DNA of 64,000 bases from NCBI GenBank assembly GCA_046330955.1, contig JAXLRT010000001.1, positions 124,001-188,000 on the forward strand, written 5' to 3'. A program made the translations under genes and the position numbers. Of this stretch, positions 17,733-27,104 are shown piece by piece. The stretch is from JADJPO01 sp046330955. Lineage in GTDB: Bacteria; Actinomycetota; Actinomycetes; Actinomycetales; Kineosporiaceae. The notes below the pieces were generated by a model. The model was given only the letters and a program-made list of their open reading frames with translations, had not been told where the DNA came from and did not search any database. Each line of letters starts with the position of its first letter. Position 1 is the first letter of the stretch.

Positions 17733-18128
17733 GGGCGTCAGTGTACGAAGGCCTCCCACCCGTTCGGGGCCTGCCGATGCATCGCGCCTCACCGAACGAG
17801 CCATCCGACTTCGCCCGGCGACGTATCAACCGGCCCCCCGACGACCTCTCACCGGTTGTCGCCGTTCCTTCGCAGGCAGGAGCGACGGCAGGTCCGCCCG
17901 TTCTTCCCCGGGGTTCTGCTCTGCCGGAGGGGAGGGCGAGACCGGGCTCCGGCTCGGTGTCGCCCAGACCAGTTCCCCGGGGAAGATGTGCACCACCCAC
18001 GAACCCCTGCGGAGGCCGTCGAGGGTTGCTCACGGCCTCTGCAGGAACCAAGCTGACAGGTGCTCAGCGTCGAGCTCTCTGGTCCCGTCGATCACGAACA
18101 CGTCGATCCACGAAACTTTGGAGTTCCG
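17733..18128. other. intergenic region without a convincing gene
   Basis: About 400 nt between the divergent DUF2510 and CotH genes. Overlapping frames on both strands lack family features. Apart from the TACACT box for the DUF2510 gene near 17740 and the ribosome site near 18119-18123 for the CotH gene, I see nothing I can name. Confidence 0.4.
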
Positions 18129-19589
18129 ATGAGCCCTGCGCCCGACGATCCCCAGGGCACCTTCTTCGACCGGCCGATGTACGCCGTCGAGGTGCGCAAC
18201 TGGCCGACGGACAAGATCTATCCGCCGCAGGCGTACGAGGAACCCGCCCTCGCCCCACCCGGGGCCGAGCTGACGGTGGCACCGATCGCCCCGGACGACG
18301 CCCGGCCGCTGCCACCCCTCGACCCGGCCACGATGCTGTTGCGCACCGGGGACTTCTCGCTGCGCAACAGCGGTAACCGGACCCTGAACGCCCCCAAGCG
18401 ATCGTGGAAGGCCGAGCTCGATCAGGGCCCCGGCCCGGACGGCGAGATCGCCGGCATGACCTGCCTGAACATGAAGTCGATGGTCAACGACCCGTCGCAG
18501 CTGCGCGAGGCGCTCGCCTGGCAGCTGTTCGCCTCGGCGGGGGTGACGGCCTCGCAGCACACCTACACCCGGTTCGGCATCAACGGCCGCTACCTGGGCC
18601 TGTTCTCGGTGATCGAGCAGGTCGACAAGGCGATGCTGGCCCGTCACGTCGAGGGCAAGGTGCGGGGCAACCTGTTCAAGGTCGGCTGCGGGGCCATCGG
18701 CTGCGGCACCCTCCAGTACCGCGTCGGCAGCGACGGCGACGACAGCGGCCGGCAGTACCAGACCCCACCCGAGGCCGCCGGAGCGGCCGGGTCGAGCCTG
18801 GAATCCGAGGCCACCTACCGGCTGCGGTCCTTCTCCAAGGCGCCCGATGCCGAGAGCTTCGACGACCTGGCCGCCCTGGCGCGCACCGTGAACGGGATCG
18901 GCCTACCGGGGGGCGAGGAGCGGTTCGCCACCGACGCCTTCGCCGACCGCGTCCGGGCGATCTTCGACGTCGAGCCCTTCCTGCGGTGGGCGGCGGTCAA
19001 CGTGCTGCTCGGCGCCTGGGACAACTACTTCGCCACGCCGGGCAACTACTACCTGTACAACGCCACCCGGACGCCCGGCTCGCGCGACGTGATCGGGGAG
19101 CCGTTCTTCCGGTTCATCCCGTGGGACTACGACAACTCCTTCGGGATCGACTACTTCGGGACGCGTTGGCAGGACACCGATCTGCTCGACTGGCCGGCCA
19201 ACACCGAGGCGTACTGGCGGTTCAACTCGAGCCGTTCCGGCCACGCCAAGCGCAGCAAGATCCCCATGGTGACCAACCTGTTGCGCCACGGGGACTTCCG
19301 TCGCTACTACCTCGATCAGGTCGAGCACCTGCTAGACACCACCCTCGCGCCGGCCGGCATCGACGCCGAACTCGCCCGACTCTGGCCACTGGTGTCCACG
19401 TCGGCCTACGCCGAGTCGGACACCCCGCACGGCGCACCGTTCACGGGCCGGCTGTTCAGCAATGACGAGGTCTACCGCCATGCGTTCCTGCAGTGGGAGA
19501 TCGCTCGCCCGGACCGGTTCGTCAACGGCATCCGGCACTACGTGCTGATGCGCCACGACCGGGCGCGGGATCAGCTGAAGACCCTCTGA
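18129..19589 (+). CDS. CotH-kinase family protein
   Basis: CotH proteins are atypical protein kinases first known from spore coats and now found in many bacteria. The 486-residue product has the family blocks KRSWKAEL, MKSMVNDPSQLREALAWQLF, GLFSVIEQVD and FIPWDYDNSFG, the last containing the metal-binding Asp pair. No secretion signal is seen. ATG 18129 is preferred over GTG 18060 because GGAG lies 7 nt upstream and the N-terminal 23 extra residues look unrelated. Its target is unknown. Confidence 0.85.
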   Translation: MSPAPDDPQGTFFDRPMYAVEVRNWPTDKIYPPQAYEEPALAPPGAELTVAPIAPDDARPLPPLDPATMLLRTGDFSLRNSGNRTLNAPKRSWKAELDQGPGPDGEIAGMTCLNMKSMVNDPSQLREALAWQLFASAGVTASQHTYTRFGINGRYLGLFSVIEQVDKAMLARHVEGKVRGNLFKVGCGAIGCGTLQYRVGSDGDDSGRQYQTPPEAAGAAGSSLESEATYRLRSFSKAPDAESFDDLAALARTVNGIGLPGGEERFATDAFADRVRAIFDVEPFLRWAAVNVLLGAWDNYFATPGNYYLYNATRTPGSRDVIGEPFFRFIPWDYDNSFGIDYFGTRWQDTDLLDWPANTEAYWRFNSSRSGHAKRSKIPMVTNLLRHGDFRRYYLDQVEHLLDTTLAPAGIDAELARLWPLVSTSAYAESDTPHGAPFTGRLFSNDEVYRHAFLQWEIARPDRFVNGIRHYVLMRHDRARDQLKTL

Positions 19590-19596
19590 ACTCGGG

Positions 19597-19602
19597 CAGA
19601 CT
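19597..19602 (+). promoter_or_regulatory. -10-like box for a leaderless start
   Basis: CAGACT starts 13 nt before ATG 19610, within the spacing seen at other leaderless starts in this window. The box is weaker than the TANNNT type and no ribosome site precedes the ATG. Confidence 0.35.
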
Positions 19603-19609
19603 CGTGGCC

Positions 19610-20521
19610 ATGCCCATCATCAGGCCCACCACCGGGCCTGGAGCTCACGACGTTCTCGTGCTGCTGCGCGAGGCCAAACTGGCCGACGTGCTCGGCCCGC
19701 GGCTGCTCGACCGCCTCGGCACCGACCGGCTCGAGGCCAGTGGCGTGCTGGCCACGGCACACGGCCTGTGGGTGGTCTTCGACAACGTGCCCCACCTGGT
19801 GCGCGTCGACGCCGAGCTGCCGGTGCCCGACCCCGACGCCACGGTGGTGCTTCACCCGAGCGAGTCGCTCGGCTTCGAGGACCTGGCGCTCGATGCCGCC
19901 ACCGGCCGGTTCTTCACCGTCATCGAGGCGCAGGAACGCTACCCCGGGGTGTGGATGGCCCGGGTCTGGGAGTTCGACGCCGACGTCCGCCCGGTGCGCA
20001 CCCGGTGGCTGGATCTCGACCTGCCCAGCCAGAACAAGGGCATCGAGGGCATCAGTCACCTGCGCCGCGGTGGGACGGAGTACCTGCTGGCCCTCACCGA
20101 GGGCAATCACGGCGCCGACGGGGCGGTCGGCCGCCAGGTCGGCGCCGGCCGGGTTCACGTGTTCACCCCGCAGGACGCCGACAGCTGGCGGCACGTCGCC
20201 ACCATCGAGCTGCCCCCGAGTCTGGCCGCCGTGGACTACAGCGGCATCAGCGTGCGCGACGAGCGGATCGCGGTGCTCTCACAGTGTTCGGGCGTGCTCT
20301 GGACGGGGTACCTGTCATCGGACAGCTGGGACATCATGGATCAGGGAGTGACCTATCGGTTGCCCCTTGATGATCGGGGTCGCGTCGTCTACGGGACGGC
20401 CGAGGGGGTTTCATGGCTCAGCGCCAACACGGTGGCGATCGCCTCGGATCGAGCGAAACGCGAACAACCACAACGCATTCGGGCGAAGGACCAATCGCTG
20501 CACGTGTTCCGGCTGCCGTGA
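19610..20521 (+). CDS. hypothetical protein, probable beta-propeller (SdiA-regulated/phytase-like)
   Basis: The 303-residue protein has no close family I can name. Segments such as SLGFEDLALDAATGRFFTVIEAQ, GIEGISHLRRGGTEYLLALTEGN and DYSGISVRDERIAVLSQCSG resemble the strands of single-chain propellers that evaluate stored values. There is no signal peptide. ATG 19610 is the only good start near the CotH stop. Its end overlaps the next gene as GTGA, so the two are probably co-translated. Confidence 0.6.
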   Translation: MPIIRPTTGPGAHDVLVLLREAKLADVLGPRLLDRLGTDRLEASGVLATAHGLWVVFDNVPHLVRVDAELPVPDPDATVVLHPSESLGFEDLALDAATGRFFTVIEAQERYPGVWMARVWEFDADVRPVRTRWLDLDLPSQNKGIEGISHLRRGGTEYLLALTEGNHGADGAVGRQVGAGRVHVFTPQDADSWRHVATIELPPSLAAVDYSGISVRDERIAVLSQCSGVLWTGYLSSDSWDIMDQGVTYRLPLDDRGRVVYGTAEGVSWLSANTVAIASDRAKREQPQRIRAKDQSLHVFRLP

Positions 20522-21591
20522 GGACGCTGCACGGCCTGTTCCAGCGTCGCGTTCCCGGGGACGACGCGCTGCTCGAGCTGTGCCGGCTGCGTTTCGCCCA
20601 GAGCGGGCTGGCCGCCGAGATCTACGGCGATTCGCCGAGTGGCATGGATCACGAGTTGGCCTTCGTGCCCACCCCGTCCTCGCTCGATCGGCGCCCGCTG
20701 GTTCACCTGCCCCGCCACCTCGACCTGCTCGACGAGGGTGCCCTGCGGATGGTGCGCACCATGGTGCGTCACGCCGGCGACCGCGTGGCGGGGTTCGTCG
20801 TCCATGATCGGCGCCATATGCCGTCCCGGCTGCCCGAGCTGGCGCGCGCGGGCGAGGCGATCTCGGCCGAGCTGGCCCGGTTCGGCGATGCCTGGCTGTT
20901 CCTGGAGTACGCCGCCGGCAACCGGTTCGACGAGTTCACCACCCTGGCGCGGCGGCTGGCGAGCAGCGGCCGGGTCGGGGTGTGCATCGACACCGGGCAC
21001 GTCGGGGTGCGAGCGGCCCGCTGGGCCTTCGCCGCGCGGCGTCCGGAGCTGGAGGTGGACCTGATCGCGCTCACCGGCGCCGACGCGCGCCTGCCCGACC
21101 TGCTGGACGACGTCCGCGCGGCCACGGCGCAGGCGACGGCCGCCGTGACCCGGCTGATCCGGTCGGTGGCCACCGACGGCACCCGGGTGCACCTGCACGT
21201 GCACGACGGGCACCCGCTGGTGGACGGCCTGGCCGATCACTTCGGGTTCCTGGGGCGGCTACCGGTGCCGTTCGAGGTCGTCGGGCGCCGGTCGCTGGAG
21301 CCACTGTTCGGGCCGGCCGGGCTGGCCGAGATCCTGCGCACCGTCGAGCAGTCGCTCGGCGATCGCGCCTCGGCGACCCTGGAGATTCATCAGGGGTTCG
21401 GCCGGTTGGGCCTGGACGCCGAGGCCCGCGCGCTGTTCGGGCACTGGGGCAACCTGACCAGCGCCGAGCAGACCAACGCTCATCTGGCGTTGTTGTCCGA
21501 GAACGCCGAGTTGGTGCGGGCGGTGTCGTCCTCGGCGCTCGGGGTGGGTGCCGTGGCGGGTGCGACGCTGAGGCGCGGCAGCAGTGGGTGA
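20518..21591 (+). CDS. TIM-barrel protein of the xylose isomerase/AP endonuclease 2 fold
   Basis: The 357-residue product shows TIM-barrel sugar isomerase/epimerase traits: HLPRHLDLLDEGA, LEYAAGNRFDEF, VCIDTGHVGV, LHVHDGHPLVDGL and LEIHQG, which offer the Glu/His/Asp residues expected for metal binding. The substrate is unknown. GTG 20518 is chosen as it overlaps the previous stop (GTGA) and the domain starts there. The last 112 nt overlap the 3' end of the convergent membrane-protein gene. Confidence 0.65.
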   Translation: MRTLHGLFQRRVPGDDALLELCRLRFAQSGLAAEIYGDSPSGMDHELAFVPTPSSLDRRPLVHLPRHLDLLDEGALRMVRTMVRHAGDRVAGFVVHDRRHMPSRLPELARAGEAISAELARFGDAWLFLEYAAGNRFDEFTTLARRLASSGRVGVCIDTGHVGVRAARWAFAARRPELEVDLIALTGADARLPDLLDDVRAATAQATAAVTRLIRSVATDGTRVHLHVHDGHPLVDGLADHFGFLGRLPVPFEVVGRRSLEPLFGPAGLAEILRTVEQSLGDRASATLEIHQGFGRLGLDAEARALFGHWGNLTSAEQTNAHLALLSENAELVRAVSSSALGVGAVAGATLRRGSSG

Positions 21592-22220
21592 ACCAGCGGC
21601 CCGATGCCGAGCGCGTAGAGGATCGTGCCCGGGCCGAAGTTGCCGCCCATGAGCCAACCGGTGGCCACCACGGTGACCTCGATCGCCATCCGCACCCAGC
21701 GCACCGGCCACCCGGTGCGGGCGCACAGGCCGGTCATCAGGCCGTCGCGCGGGCCGGGGCCGAGGCGGGCGCCGATGTAGGCCCCCGAGGCGACAGCGTT
21801 GAGCAGCAACGCGAAGACCACGTAGCCGATGCGGATCGCCAGCACGTCCGGTTGCGGGACCCAGGGCAGCACCAGGTCGACCACCACGCCGATCACCAGG
21901 GCGTTGCTGATCGTGCCCAACCCGGGGCGCTGCCGCAGCGGGATCCACAGCAGCAGTACGGCGATGCCCACCGCGACGGTCATCCGGCCGAGGGTGGTGT
22001 GCACGCCGAACCTGTCCAGCATCCGCACGATGCCCTGGTGCAGCACGTCCCACGGCATCACGCCGAGGCGCGCCCGGACGAAGAACGCCATCGATGCCCC
22101 GAACAGGAACAGGCCGAGGTAGAGCTGGGTCAGCCGGCGGACGGGGCGATCGAGTCGGGGCAGCCGGTCGAGGGTGGGCAGGGGCACCGGCGAACTGTCC
22201 CACAGCCGGTGGCCAGTCAC
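21480..22220 (-). CDS. YczE/YitT-like integral membrane protein
   Basis: A protein of about 246 residues with five or six hydrophobic segments (LYLGLFLFGASMAFFV, MTVAVGIAVLLLWI, IGYVVFALLLNAVASGAYIG, MAIEVTVVATGWLMGG, ILYALGIGPLVHPLLP) and the family-like motifs ARLGVMPWDVLHQG and ARLGPGPRDGLMTGL. The role is not known; members are predicted transporters or accessory membrane proteins. The start is uncertain: GTG 22220 or GTG 22190, the latter with GGGACAG upstream. Its C-terminal tail overlaps the convergent TIM-barrel gene. Confidence 0.75.
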   Translation of the reverse strand: MTGHRLWDSSPVPLPTLDRLPRLDRPVRRLTQLYLGLFLFGASMAFFVRARLGVMPWDVLHQGIVRMLDRFGVHTTLGRMTVAVGIAVLLLWIPLRQRPGLGTISNALVIGVVVDLVLPWVPQPDVLAIRIGYVVFALLLNAVASGAYIGARLGPGPRDGLMTGLCARTGWPVRWVRMAIEVTVVATGWLMGGNFGPGTILYALGIGPLVHPLLPRLSVAPATAPTPSAEDDTARTNSAFSDNNAR

Positions 22221-22264
22221 CGTCCGACGAGCGTTCCGGTCCGCGGTTTGAGACGATCGACGGC

Positions 22265-22909
22265 ATGTTCGGACTGGGACGCTCACGCATGGTCGACCAG
22301 CAGCACGCTCTGCCGGGTCGCGATCACCGACCGTTCACCGTGCCGGCGACACACGCCGTCCTCGGGACGCCGCTCGAGGGGCCGTGGCCCGAGGGCACCG
22401 AGGTGCTGTACGTCGGCCTGGGGTGCTTCTGGGGTGCCGAGAAGGAGTATTGGCAGATCCCCGGGGTGGTGACGACGGCGGCCGGCTACATGGGCGGCTT
22501 CACGCCGAACCCCACCTACGAGGAAACCTGCTCCGGCAAGACCGGGCACACCGAGACGGTGATGGTCGCCTTCGACCCGCAGCGCGTCAGCGTGCGGGAC
22601 CTGCTCGCGGTGTTCTGGGAGTCGCACGACCCGACCCAGCTGAACCGCCAGGGCAACGACATCGGCACCCAGTACCGCTCGGCGTTCTTCTGGACGACGC
22701 CCGACCAGGCCGCGGCCTATGCCGCCACCCGCGCGGCGTTCGGGGCCACCCTGGCGAAGGCCGGGTACGGCGAGATCACCACCGATGCGCGCTCGTCCGC
22801 CGAGGCCGGGCCGTTCTACTACGCCGAGGACTACCACCAGCAGTACCTGCACAAGAACCCGGCCGGGTACTGCCCGATCCACTCGACGGGGTTGAGCTGC
22901 CGGGCGTAG
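22265..22909 (+). CDS. msrA: peptide-methionine (S)-S-oxide reductase MsrA
   Basis: MsrA repairs oxidised methionine in proteins. The 214-residue protein carries the active-site motif GCFWGAE, followed by GYMGGFTPNPTYEE and HTETVMVAFDP, and the DYHQQYLHKNP block near the C-terminus. A C-terminal GYCPIHSTGLSC segment can supply resolving cysteines. ATG 22265 is consistent with family length plus a short leader. It stands alone, divergent from the membrane-protein gene. Confidence 0.95.
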   Translation: MFGLGRSRMVDQQHALPGRDHRPFTVPATHAVLGTPLEGPWPEGTEVLYVGLGCFWGAEKEYWQIPGVVTTAAGYMGGFTPNPTYEETCSGKTGHTETVMVAFDPQRVSVRDLLAVFWESHDPTQLNRQGNDIGTQYRSAFFWTTPDQAAAYAATRAAFGATLAKAGYGEITTDARSSAEAGPFYYAEDYHQQYLHKNPAGYCPIHSTGLSCRA

Positions 22910-23018
22910 TTCGTCAATGGCGGGATTCCGTGCGCTCTGGCGACACTGAACCCCGCCGATCCTGACGGGTCGAGGCTCGCCGCAGGCTGCGGAGGTGGTT
23001 CAGGCCAGGCCTTCCTCT

Positions 23019-23044
23019 TGCCTGCATCACGCACGATGCAGGCA
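23019..23044 (+). terminator. hairpin downstream of msrA
   Basis: A perfect 10-bp stem, TGCCTGCATC (23019-23028) and GATGCAGGCA (23035-23044), with a 6-nt loop lies about 110 nt after the msrA stop and before the DUF4288 gene. There is no T run, which is common for actinobacterial terminators. Confidence 0.5.
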
Positions 23045-23102
23045 GCCCACCGCATCATGAACGGCTCGCTGTCGTAGCGGGCGTGGTCGGGAGGACGGAA
23101 TC

Positions 23103-23450
23103 ATGACCGGCATGGGTCAGGACGACGAGCCCGGCTGGTACGCGGTGCGCTGCGTGTTCCGGTGGAAGCGACGCGCCCGACGCCGGATGCGGACGTACGA
23201 GGAGCGCATCACCCTGTGGCGGGCCACCAGCTGGCAGGAAGTGTTCGCCAGGGCGGAGGCCGAGGCGCACAGCTACGCCGCTGAGCTCGAGCACGTCGCC
23301 TACCTGGAGTTCGCCCAGGCCTACCGGCTCGTCGACGAACCAGGCGACGGCGCCGAGGTCTTCTCGCTTCTGCGAGACAGTCCCTTGCGACGTCGGCGGT
23401 ATCTGCGTTCCTTCTTCGCCACCGGCACCGAACGACAGGGTCACCCGTGA
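23103..23450 (+). CDS. DUF4288 family protein
   Basis: The 115-residue protein matches the DUF4288 pattern: WYAVRCVFRW, YEERITLWRATSWQEVFARAEAEA, YAAELEHVAYLEFAQAY, then AEVFSLLRDSPLRRRRYLRSF. The family is small, soluble and of unknown function. GGGAGGACGGA before ATG 23103 is a good ribosome site. The stop overlaps the next gene as GTGA. Confidence 0.75.
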   Translation: MTGMGQDDEPGWYAVRCVFRWKRRARRRMRTYEERITLWRATSWQEVFARAEAEAHSYAAELEHVAYLEFAQAYRLVDEPGDGAEVFSLLRDSPLRRRRYLRSFFATGTERQGHP

Positions 23451-24073
23451 GCACCCCATCAGGGCCAGGGGTGCCAAACGTGGCGAATAGCCCTCGATCG
23501 GCACCACTGGGGCAGGGTGCCGAGCCGACCTGCGTACTCGAGATAGCGCAGTGGCGCTATGCCGTGCGGTGGGTGGCGGGCGTGGCGCTGTTCCTCTTGT
23601 CCCAGGCTGTCTTCATGGACGTCGGGATGGCCGTTGTCCTGGGCACCGCGCGACGGGTTCTCGGCGCCGAGCCTACGTACATGTATCACCTGAACAACTG
23701 GGCGGGTTGGGCCGCCTTCGCCGTTCTGACGTTCGTGGTGGGGCTGGTCCCTGCGCTCTACCGCGTTGCGCGTTGGCGGTGGTCCGGGCAAATCCTGCTC
23801 ACCGCCGCCTCGGTCGAGGTTCGCTCGTCCGGACAGTGGTCAGGCCTGCCCGCTGTGCCGTGGCGTGATACCAGCGCCTTCGCCTCGGCCGGCACAGGCC
23901 TGCGGTGGACACAACCTTTCTGGCTCACGGCGCGCGCCCAGTGTCCGGCGAGTGACGGTGGCGAACCGACCGAACTGGTCATCCCCCTCAGCGTGCGAGG
24001 CATGTCTCCAACGGAGGTCATCGAACTGCTCAATCGCTACCGACTCACAGCACTCGGGGCCGCCGAGCGTTGA
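23447..24073 (+). CDS. hypothetical membrane protein
   Basis: The 208-residue product has two clear membrane segments (WVAGVALFLLSQAVFMDVGM and WAAFAVLTFVVGLVPALYRVA) and a soluble C-terminal part with beta-rich character. I do not recognise a family. GTG 23447 overlaps the DUF4288 stop, so the two are likely co-expressed. It is convergent with the GH13 gene about 46 nt away. Confidence 0.55.
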   Translation: MSTPSGPGVPNVANSPRSAPLGQGAEPTCVLEIAQWRYAVRWVAGVALFLLSQAVFMDVGMAVVLGTARRVLGAEPTYMYHLNNWAGWAAFAVLTFVVGLVPALYRVARWRWSGQILLTAASVEVRSSGQWSGLPAVPWRDTSAFASAGTGLRWTQPFWLTARAQCPASDGGEPTELVIPLSVRGMSPTEVIELLNRYRLTALGAAER

Positions 24074-24119
24074 GGTCCGGGCCACCTCGTGCCGCGGACA
24101 ACGTGCACGGACAACGTGA

Positions 24120-25385
24120 TCACCGTGGTGGTGGGGGGACGGCCCAGGAGTGGGGCTCGACGGTCTGGCCATCGACGGTGAAGGGGTCGTCGCCGATGTT
24201 CAGGGCGAGGGTCAGGCGCGAACCGGTGGCGGCGGCAGCGGAGCCCGGGGCGGTCAGGTCGATCACCATGGTCGTGTTCGTGACCTCGCGGACGGCGAGG
24301 GTGGCGTCCACCAGCCAGGGATGGTTGCGACGCAGGCCGATCAGGCGCTGGTGCAGTTCGTAGGCCTCGGCGCCGAAGGGCAGCAGGTCGTCCGGGGACT
24401 CCGGGAACGGCGGACGCACCGCGTCGTCCCCGTGGGGTCGCTTCAACTTGCGGGCGTCGAAGGCCTGCTCGTCACCGGCATAGATCGACGGGACGCCGGG
24501 CAGCAGCATCAGCAGGGCCACGGCGAGCGGCAGGTGGCGGATGTCGTAGAGCTTGGTGGCGATGCGGGTGACGTCGTGATTGCCGATGAACGTCTGCGGC
24601 CGGAACGTCTCGCAGAACCCCGCGTGGCGGGTGAGGGCATGCTGCAACTCGAACAGGTTCTTGTCGTTCATCGAGTGCCAGATGCCGTGCCACAGTTCGT
24701 ATTGCGTCACGGTGTCGACCCCGGACGTCGCCACGAACTCGGGGTAGTCACCGTGGATCACCTCGCCGAGCAGCCAGCAGTCGGGGTAGCGCTGCTTCAC
24801 CCGACGGGTGATGTCCGACCAGGCCTTCGCCCCCGGCGAATACGCGGCGTCCAACCGCCAGCCGTCGATACCGCGAGCCAGCCAGTGGCACATCACCTCG
24901 ACGACGTAGTCGGCCACGGGCGGGTGGCTGAGGTCGAGCTCGACCAGGTCGAAGTTGCCCTCGAACACCCGCGGGTGCTCGCCCTCCCAGCGCAACCAGC
25001 GGCCGTCGTCCGTATCGGGCCCGGCCTCCCAGGCCCGCTGCACGATCTCGTGATCGGCCGCCAGGTGGTTGAACACGCCGTCCAGCACCAGCCGCAGACC
25101 GCGCGACCTTGCCTGCGTCACCAGGTCGTCGAGATCGGCGTCGTCGCCCAGCCGTGGGTCGATCCGGAGGTGGTCGAGGGTGTCGTAACCGTGCGAGACC
25201 GAGGCGAACATCGGCCCCAGGATCAGGCCGTTGCATCCCAGCTCGACCACGTAGTCGAGCCAGGTGACGATCCGGCCCAATCGATGCCGAACCTGCCCGT
25301 CGGACAACTCCTCCAGGCGCGACTCGCCGCCGACGAAACGCAGCGGGTACAGGTGCCACCAGATCGTCGTGGCCGACCAGTCCAT
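24120..25385 (-). CDS. GH13 alpha-amylase family glycosidase
   Basis: The 421-residue cytoplasmic enzyme has the GH13 barrel and catalytic motifs: DGVFNH, DGWRLDAAY (nucleophile Asp), LLGEVIHGDY (acid/base Glu) and FIGNHDVTR (transition-state Asp). A short C-terminal beta domain follows. The exact substrate is not clear; it resembles alpha-glucan-acting members. A TAGGCT box starts 12 nt before ATG 25385, so it may be transcribed leaderless even though the PhoD-like gene stops only 9 nt upstream. Confidence 0.88.
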   Translation of the reverse strand: MDWSATTIWWHLYPLRFVGGESRLEELSDGQVRHRLGRIVTWLDYVVELGCNGLILGPMFASVSHGYDTLDHLRIDPRLGDDADLDDLVTQARSRGLRLVLDGVFNHLAADHEIVQRAWEAGPDTDDGRWLRWEGEHPRVFEGNFDLVELDLSHPPVADYVVEVMCHWLARGIDGWRLDAAYSPGAKAWSDITRRVKQRYPDCWLLGEVIHGDYPEFVATSGVDTVTQYELWHGIWHSMNDKNLFELQHALTRHAGFCETFRPQTFIGNHDVTRIATKLYDIRHLPLAVALLMLLPGVPSIYAGDEQAFDARKLKRPHGDDAVRPPFPESPDDLLPFGAEAYELHQRLIGLRRNHPWLVDATLAVREVTNTTMVIDLTAPGSAAAATGSRLTLALNIGDDPFTVDGQTVEPHSWAVPPPPR

Positions 25386-25391
25386 GGCGTC

Positions 25392-25397
25392 AGCCTA
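25392..25397 (-). promoter_or_regulatory. -10 box (TAGGCT) for leaderless GH13 mRNA
   Basis: TAGGCT on the minus strand has its first base exactly 12 nt before the A of ATG 25385, with no ribosome site between. Confidence 0.5.
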
Positions 25398-27098
25398 CGG
25401 CCGAGGTCCGGACGTGAGGCTGCCCTGCCAGGTGGGACGCAGCACGTGGCGCCCCTCGACCAGGACGGCGTGGCGCACCTCGACCCTCGCCTGGCGCCCC
25501 TCGAGCACCACGGTCATCACCCCGTTGGCGAACCAGACTCCCCGATCGAGGCGCCACCGCATCGGCACGTCCTGCACCGCGGCCGTGCGCGCCACCCGGT
25601 GCGTCGTCAGGGCCGCGAGCCGGCCACTCAGGGCCCTGGTGGCCAGCTGCATCACCCGGCCCAGCCGGTTGCGCAACGGCGACATTGTCAGCTGCACCAC
25701 CGCCGTTCGCCGCGGGTCCACCCCCGGAATGCTCGCCCTGGCCACGTACGAGCTGTGGATGTCACCCGACAGGAACACCACGCTCGCCGGCGGCTCGCCC
25801 GCCGGGTCGCGGCCGACGCCCGCCACCTCGTCGAGCAGGCCGCACAGCCGGTGCAGGCTGGCCCCGAACGACGCCCAGTGTTCGAGATCCATGAGCTGGC
25901 GCAGCTTTTCGGCGATCCGGACGGCGTGGCGTCCCCACGCGCCACCGACCACCGCCTCGTCCCAGCCTTCCAGATGGTGAATCGCGGGCGGCAACATCAC
26001 CGGCAGGGTCGAGCCGATCAGCAGATGATCGAGGCGGCGTTCCAGCACCCGATCGCGGAACCAGGCCCACTCGACGTCGTCCACGATGGCGCGGTGATCG
26101 GGGTCGAGCGAGCGCGAGCAGCGGGTGTCGACCACCACCAATCGGACGGCGTCCCCGAGGTCACGCACCATGCTCCACCGCGCGCTCGACGGGTCGGCAT
26201 CGGCCTCGAAGGCGAACTCGTCCAACCGATTCGTACGCACCGCGTCGTCCGGCTCGGTACGCACCAGGTGGTACAGCGGTTCGGTGTCCAGCTCCTCCGG
26301 CGACAGGTTGCCGAGGTGTTGGTAGACCCAGTAGGAGCCCAGCCCCCCGACCACCCGATCCCGCCACCAGATCTGTGACGTGACCTGCTCGCGCCAGGCG
26401 AGGGAGGTGTTCCAGTCATCGCGCAGGTCGTGGTCGTCGAGCATCATCACGGTGGGCACGGTCGAGAGCAGCCACCGCACGGCGGGCTCGCTCCAGGTCT
26501 CGTGATAGAGCCAGGTGTACTCCTCGAAATCGGCGATCTCCTCGGCCATCTCGGGGTCGGGCCGCACCCGCTCGCGCAGCCGGGCGCGGATGGCGTCCGA
26601 GGGTTCGTCCGCGTAGATCTGATCGCCGTCCAGCAGCAGCAGGTCGGGCCACTCGGGGTGCGGCGTCCTGGTCAGGTGTTCGGCGAGCGCGACCAGCGCA
26701 TCCGGGCCGAACCGGCGCACGCCGGCGTCGTCCAGGGGTGCGCTCTGCCGGCAGCTGCCGAACGTCAGCCGGACGACGTCGCCGTCACCCGGGGTGCGGA
26801 TCACGCTGGCGGGAAAGCCGTTCGCGGGATCGGGCCAGACCGCCTCGCCGTCGAGCAGGACCCGGTACTCGGTGACCGACCCGGGGGACAACCCCTGCAG
26901 CAGGACCAGGGCGTAGTGGTGGCCGTGCACCGACCAGGTCGGCTCGGTCGCCGAGACGGCATCGTCGCCAGGCACCTCACCAGGCACCTCGGTGTGGACC
27001 TCGACCCGGCAGGGCCGGTCGGTCTCGACCCAGATCGTCGCCCGGGTGGCGTCCACGTGGCGCAGTAGTGGCCCGACCAGCAGTTCCGCCGTCCCCAT
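25395..27098 (-). CDS. PhoD-like alkaline phosphatase/metallophosphatase
   Basis: The 567-residue protein has the metallophosphatase blocks TFGSCRQSAP, LLDGDQIYADEP, MMLDDHDLRDDWN and FLSGDIHSSYVARA in order, which form the two-metal site. An N-terminal beta domain precedes them. No Tat or Sec signal is visible, unlike secreted PhoD, so a cytoplasmic form is likely. A TATGGT box lies 12 nt before ATG 27098. It is divergent from the VapBC pair and shares a short intergenic region with it. Confidence 0.85.
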   Translation of the reverse strand: MGTAELLVGPLLRHVDATRATIWVETDRPCRVEVHTEVPGEVPGDDAVSATEPTWSVHGHHYALVLLQGLSPGSVTEYRVLLDGEAVWPDPANGFPASVIRTPGDGDVVRLTFGSCRQSAPLDDAGVRRFGPDALVALAEHLTRTPHPEWPDLLLLDGDQIYADEPSDAIRARLRERVRPDPEMAEEIADFEEYTWLYHETWSEPAVRWLLSTVPTVMMLDDHDLRDDWNTSLAWREQVTSQIWWRDRVVGGLGSYWVYQHLGNLSPEELDTEPLYHLVRTEPDDAVRTNRLDEFAFEADADPSSARWSMVRDLGDAVRLVVVDTRCSRSLDPDHRAIVDDVEWAWFRDRVLERRLDHLLIGSTLPVMLPPAIHHLEGWDEAVVGGAWGRHAVRIAEKLRQLMDLEHWASFGASLHRLCGLLDEVAGVGRDPAGEPPASVVFLSGDIHSSYVARASIPGVDPRRTAVVQLTMSPLRNRLGRVMQLATRALSGRLAALTTHRVARTAAVQDVPMRWRLDRGVWFANGVMTVVLEGRQARVEVRHAVLVEGRHVLRPTWQGSLTSGPRP

Positions 27099-27104
27099 GA
27101 CCGG

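Noticed and set aside
24094..24118. Direct repeat CGGACAACGTG twice between convergent genes
   Set aside because: Only 11 bp, two copies; too little to assign a role.
24150..26378. 742-residue plus-strand open frame opposite the GH13 and PhoD-like genes
   Set aside because: It is antisense to two genes with clear catalytic motifs; its own translation is Arg/His/Gln-rich without any family motif, as expected for a high-GC shadow frame.
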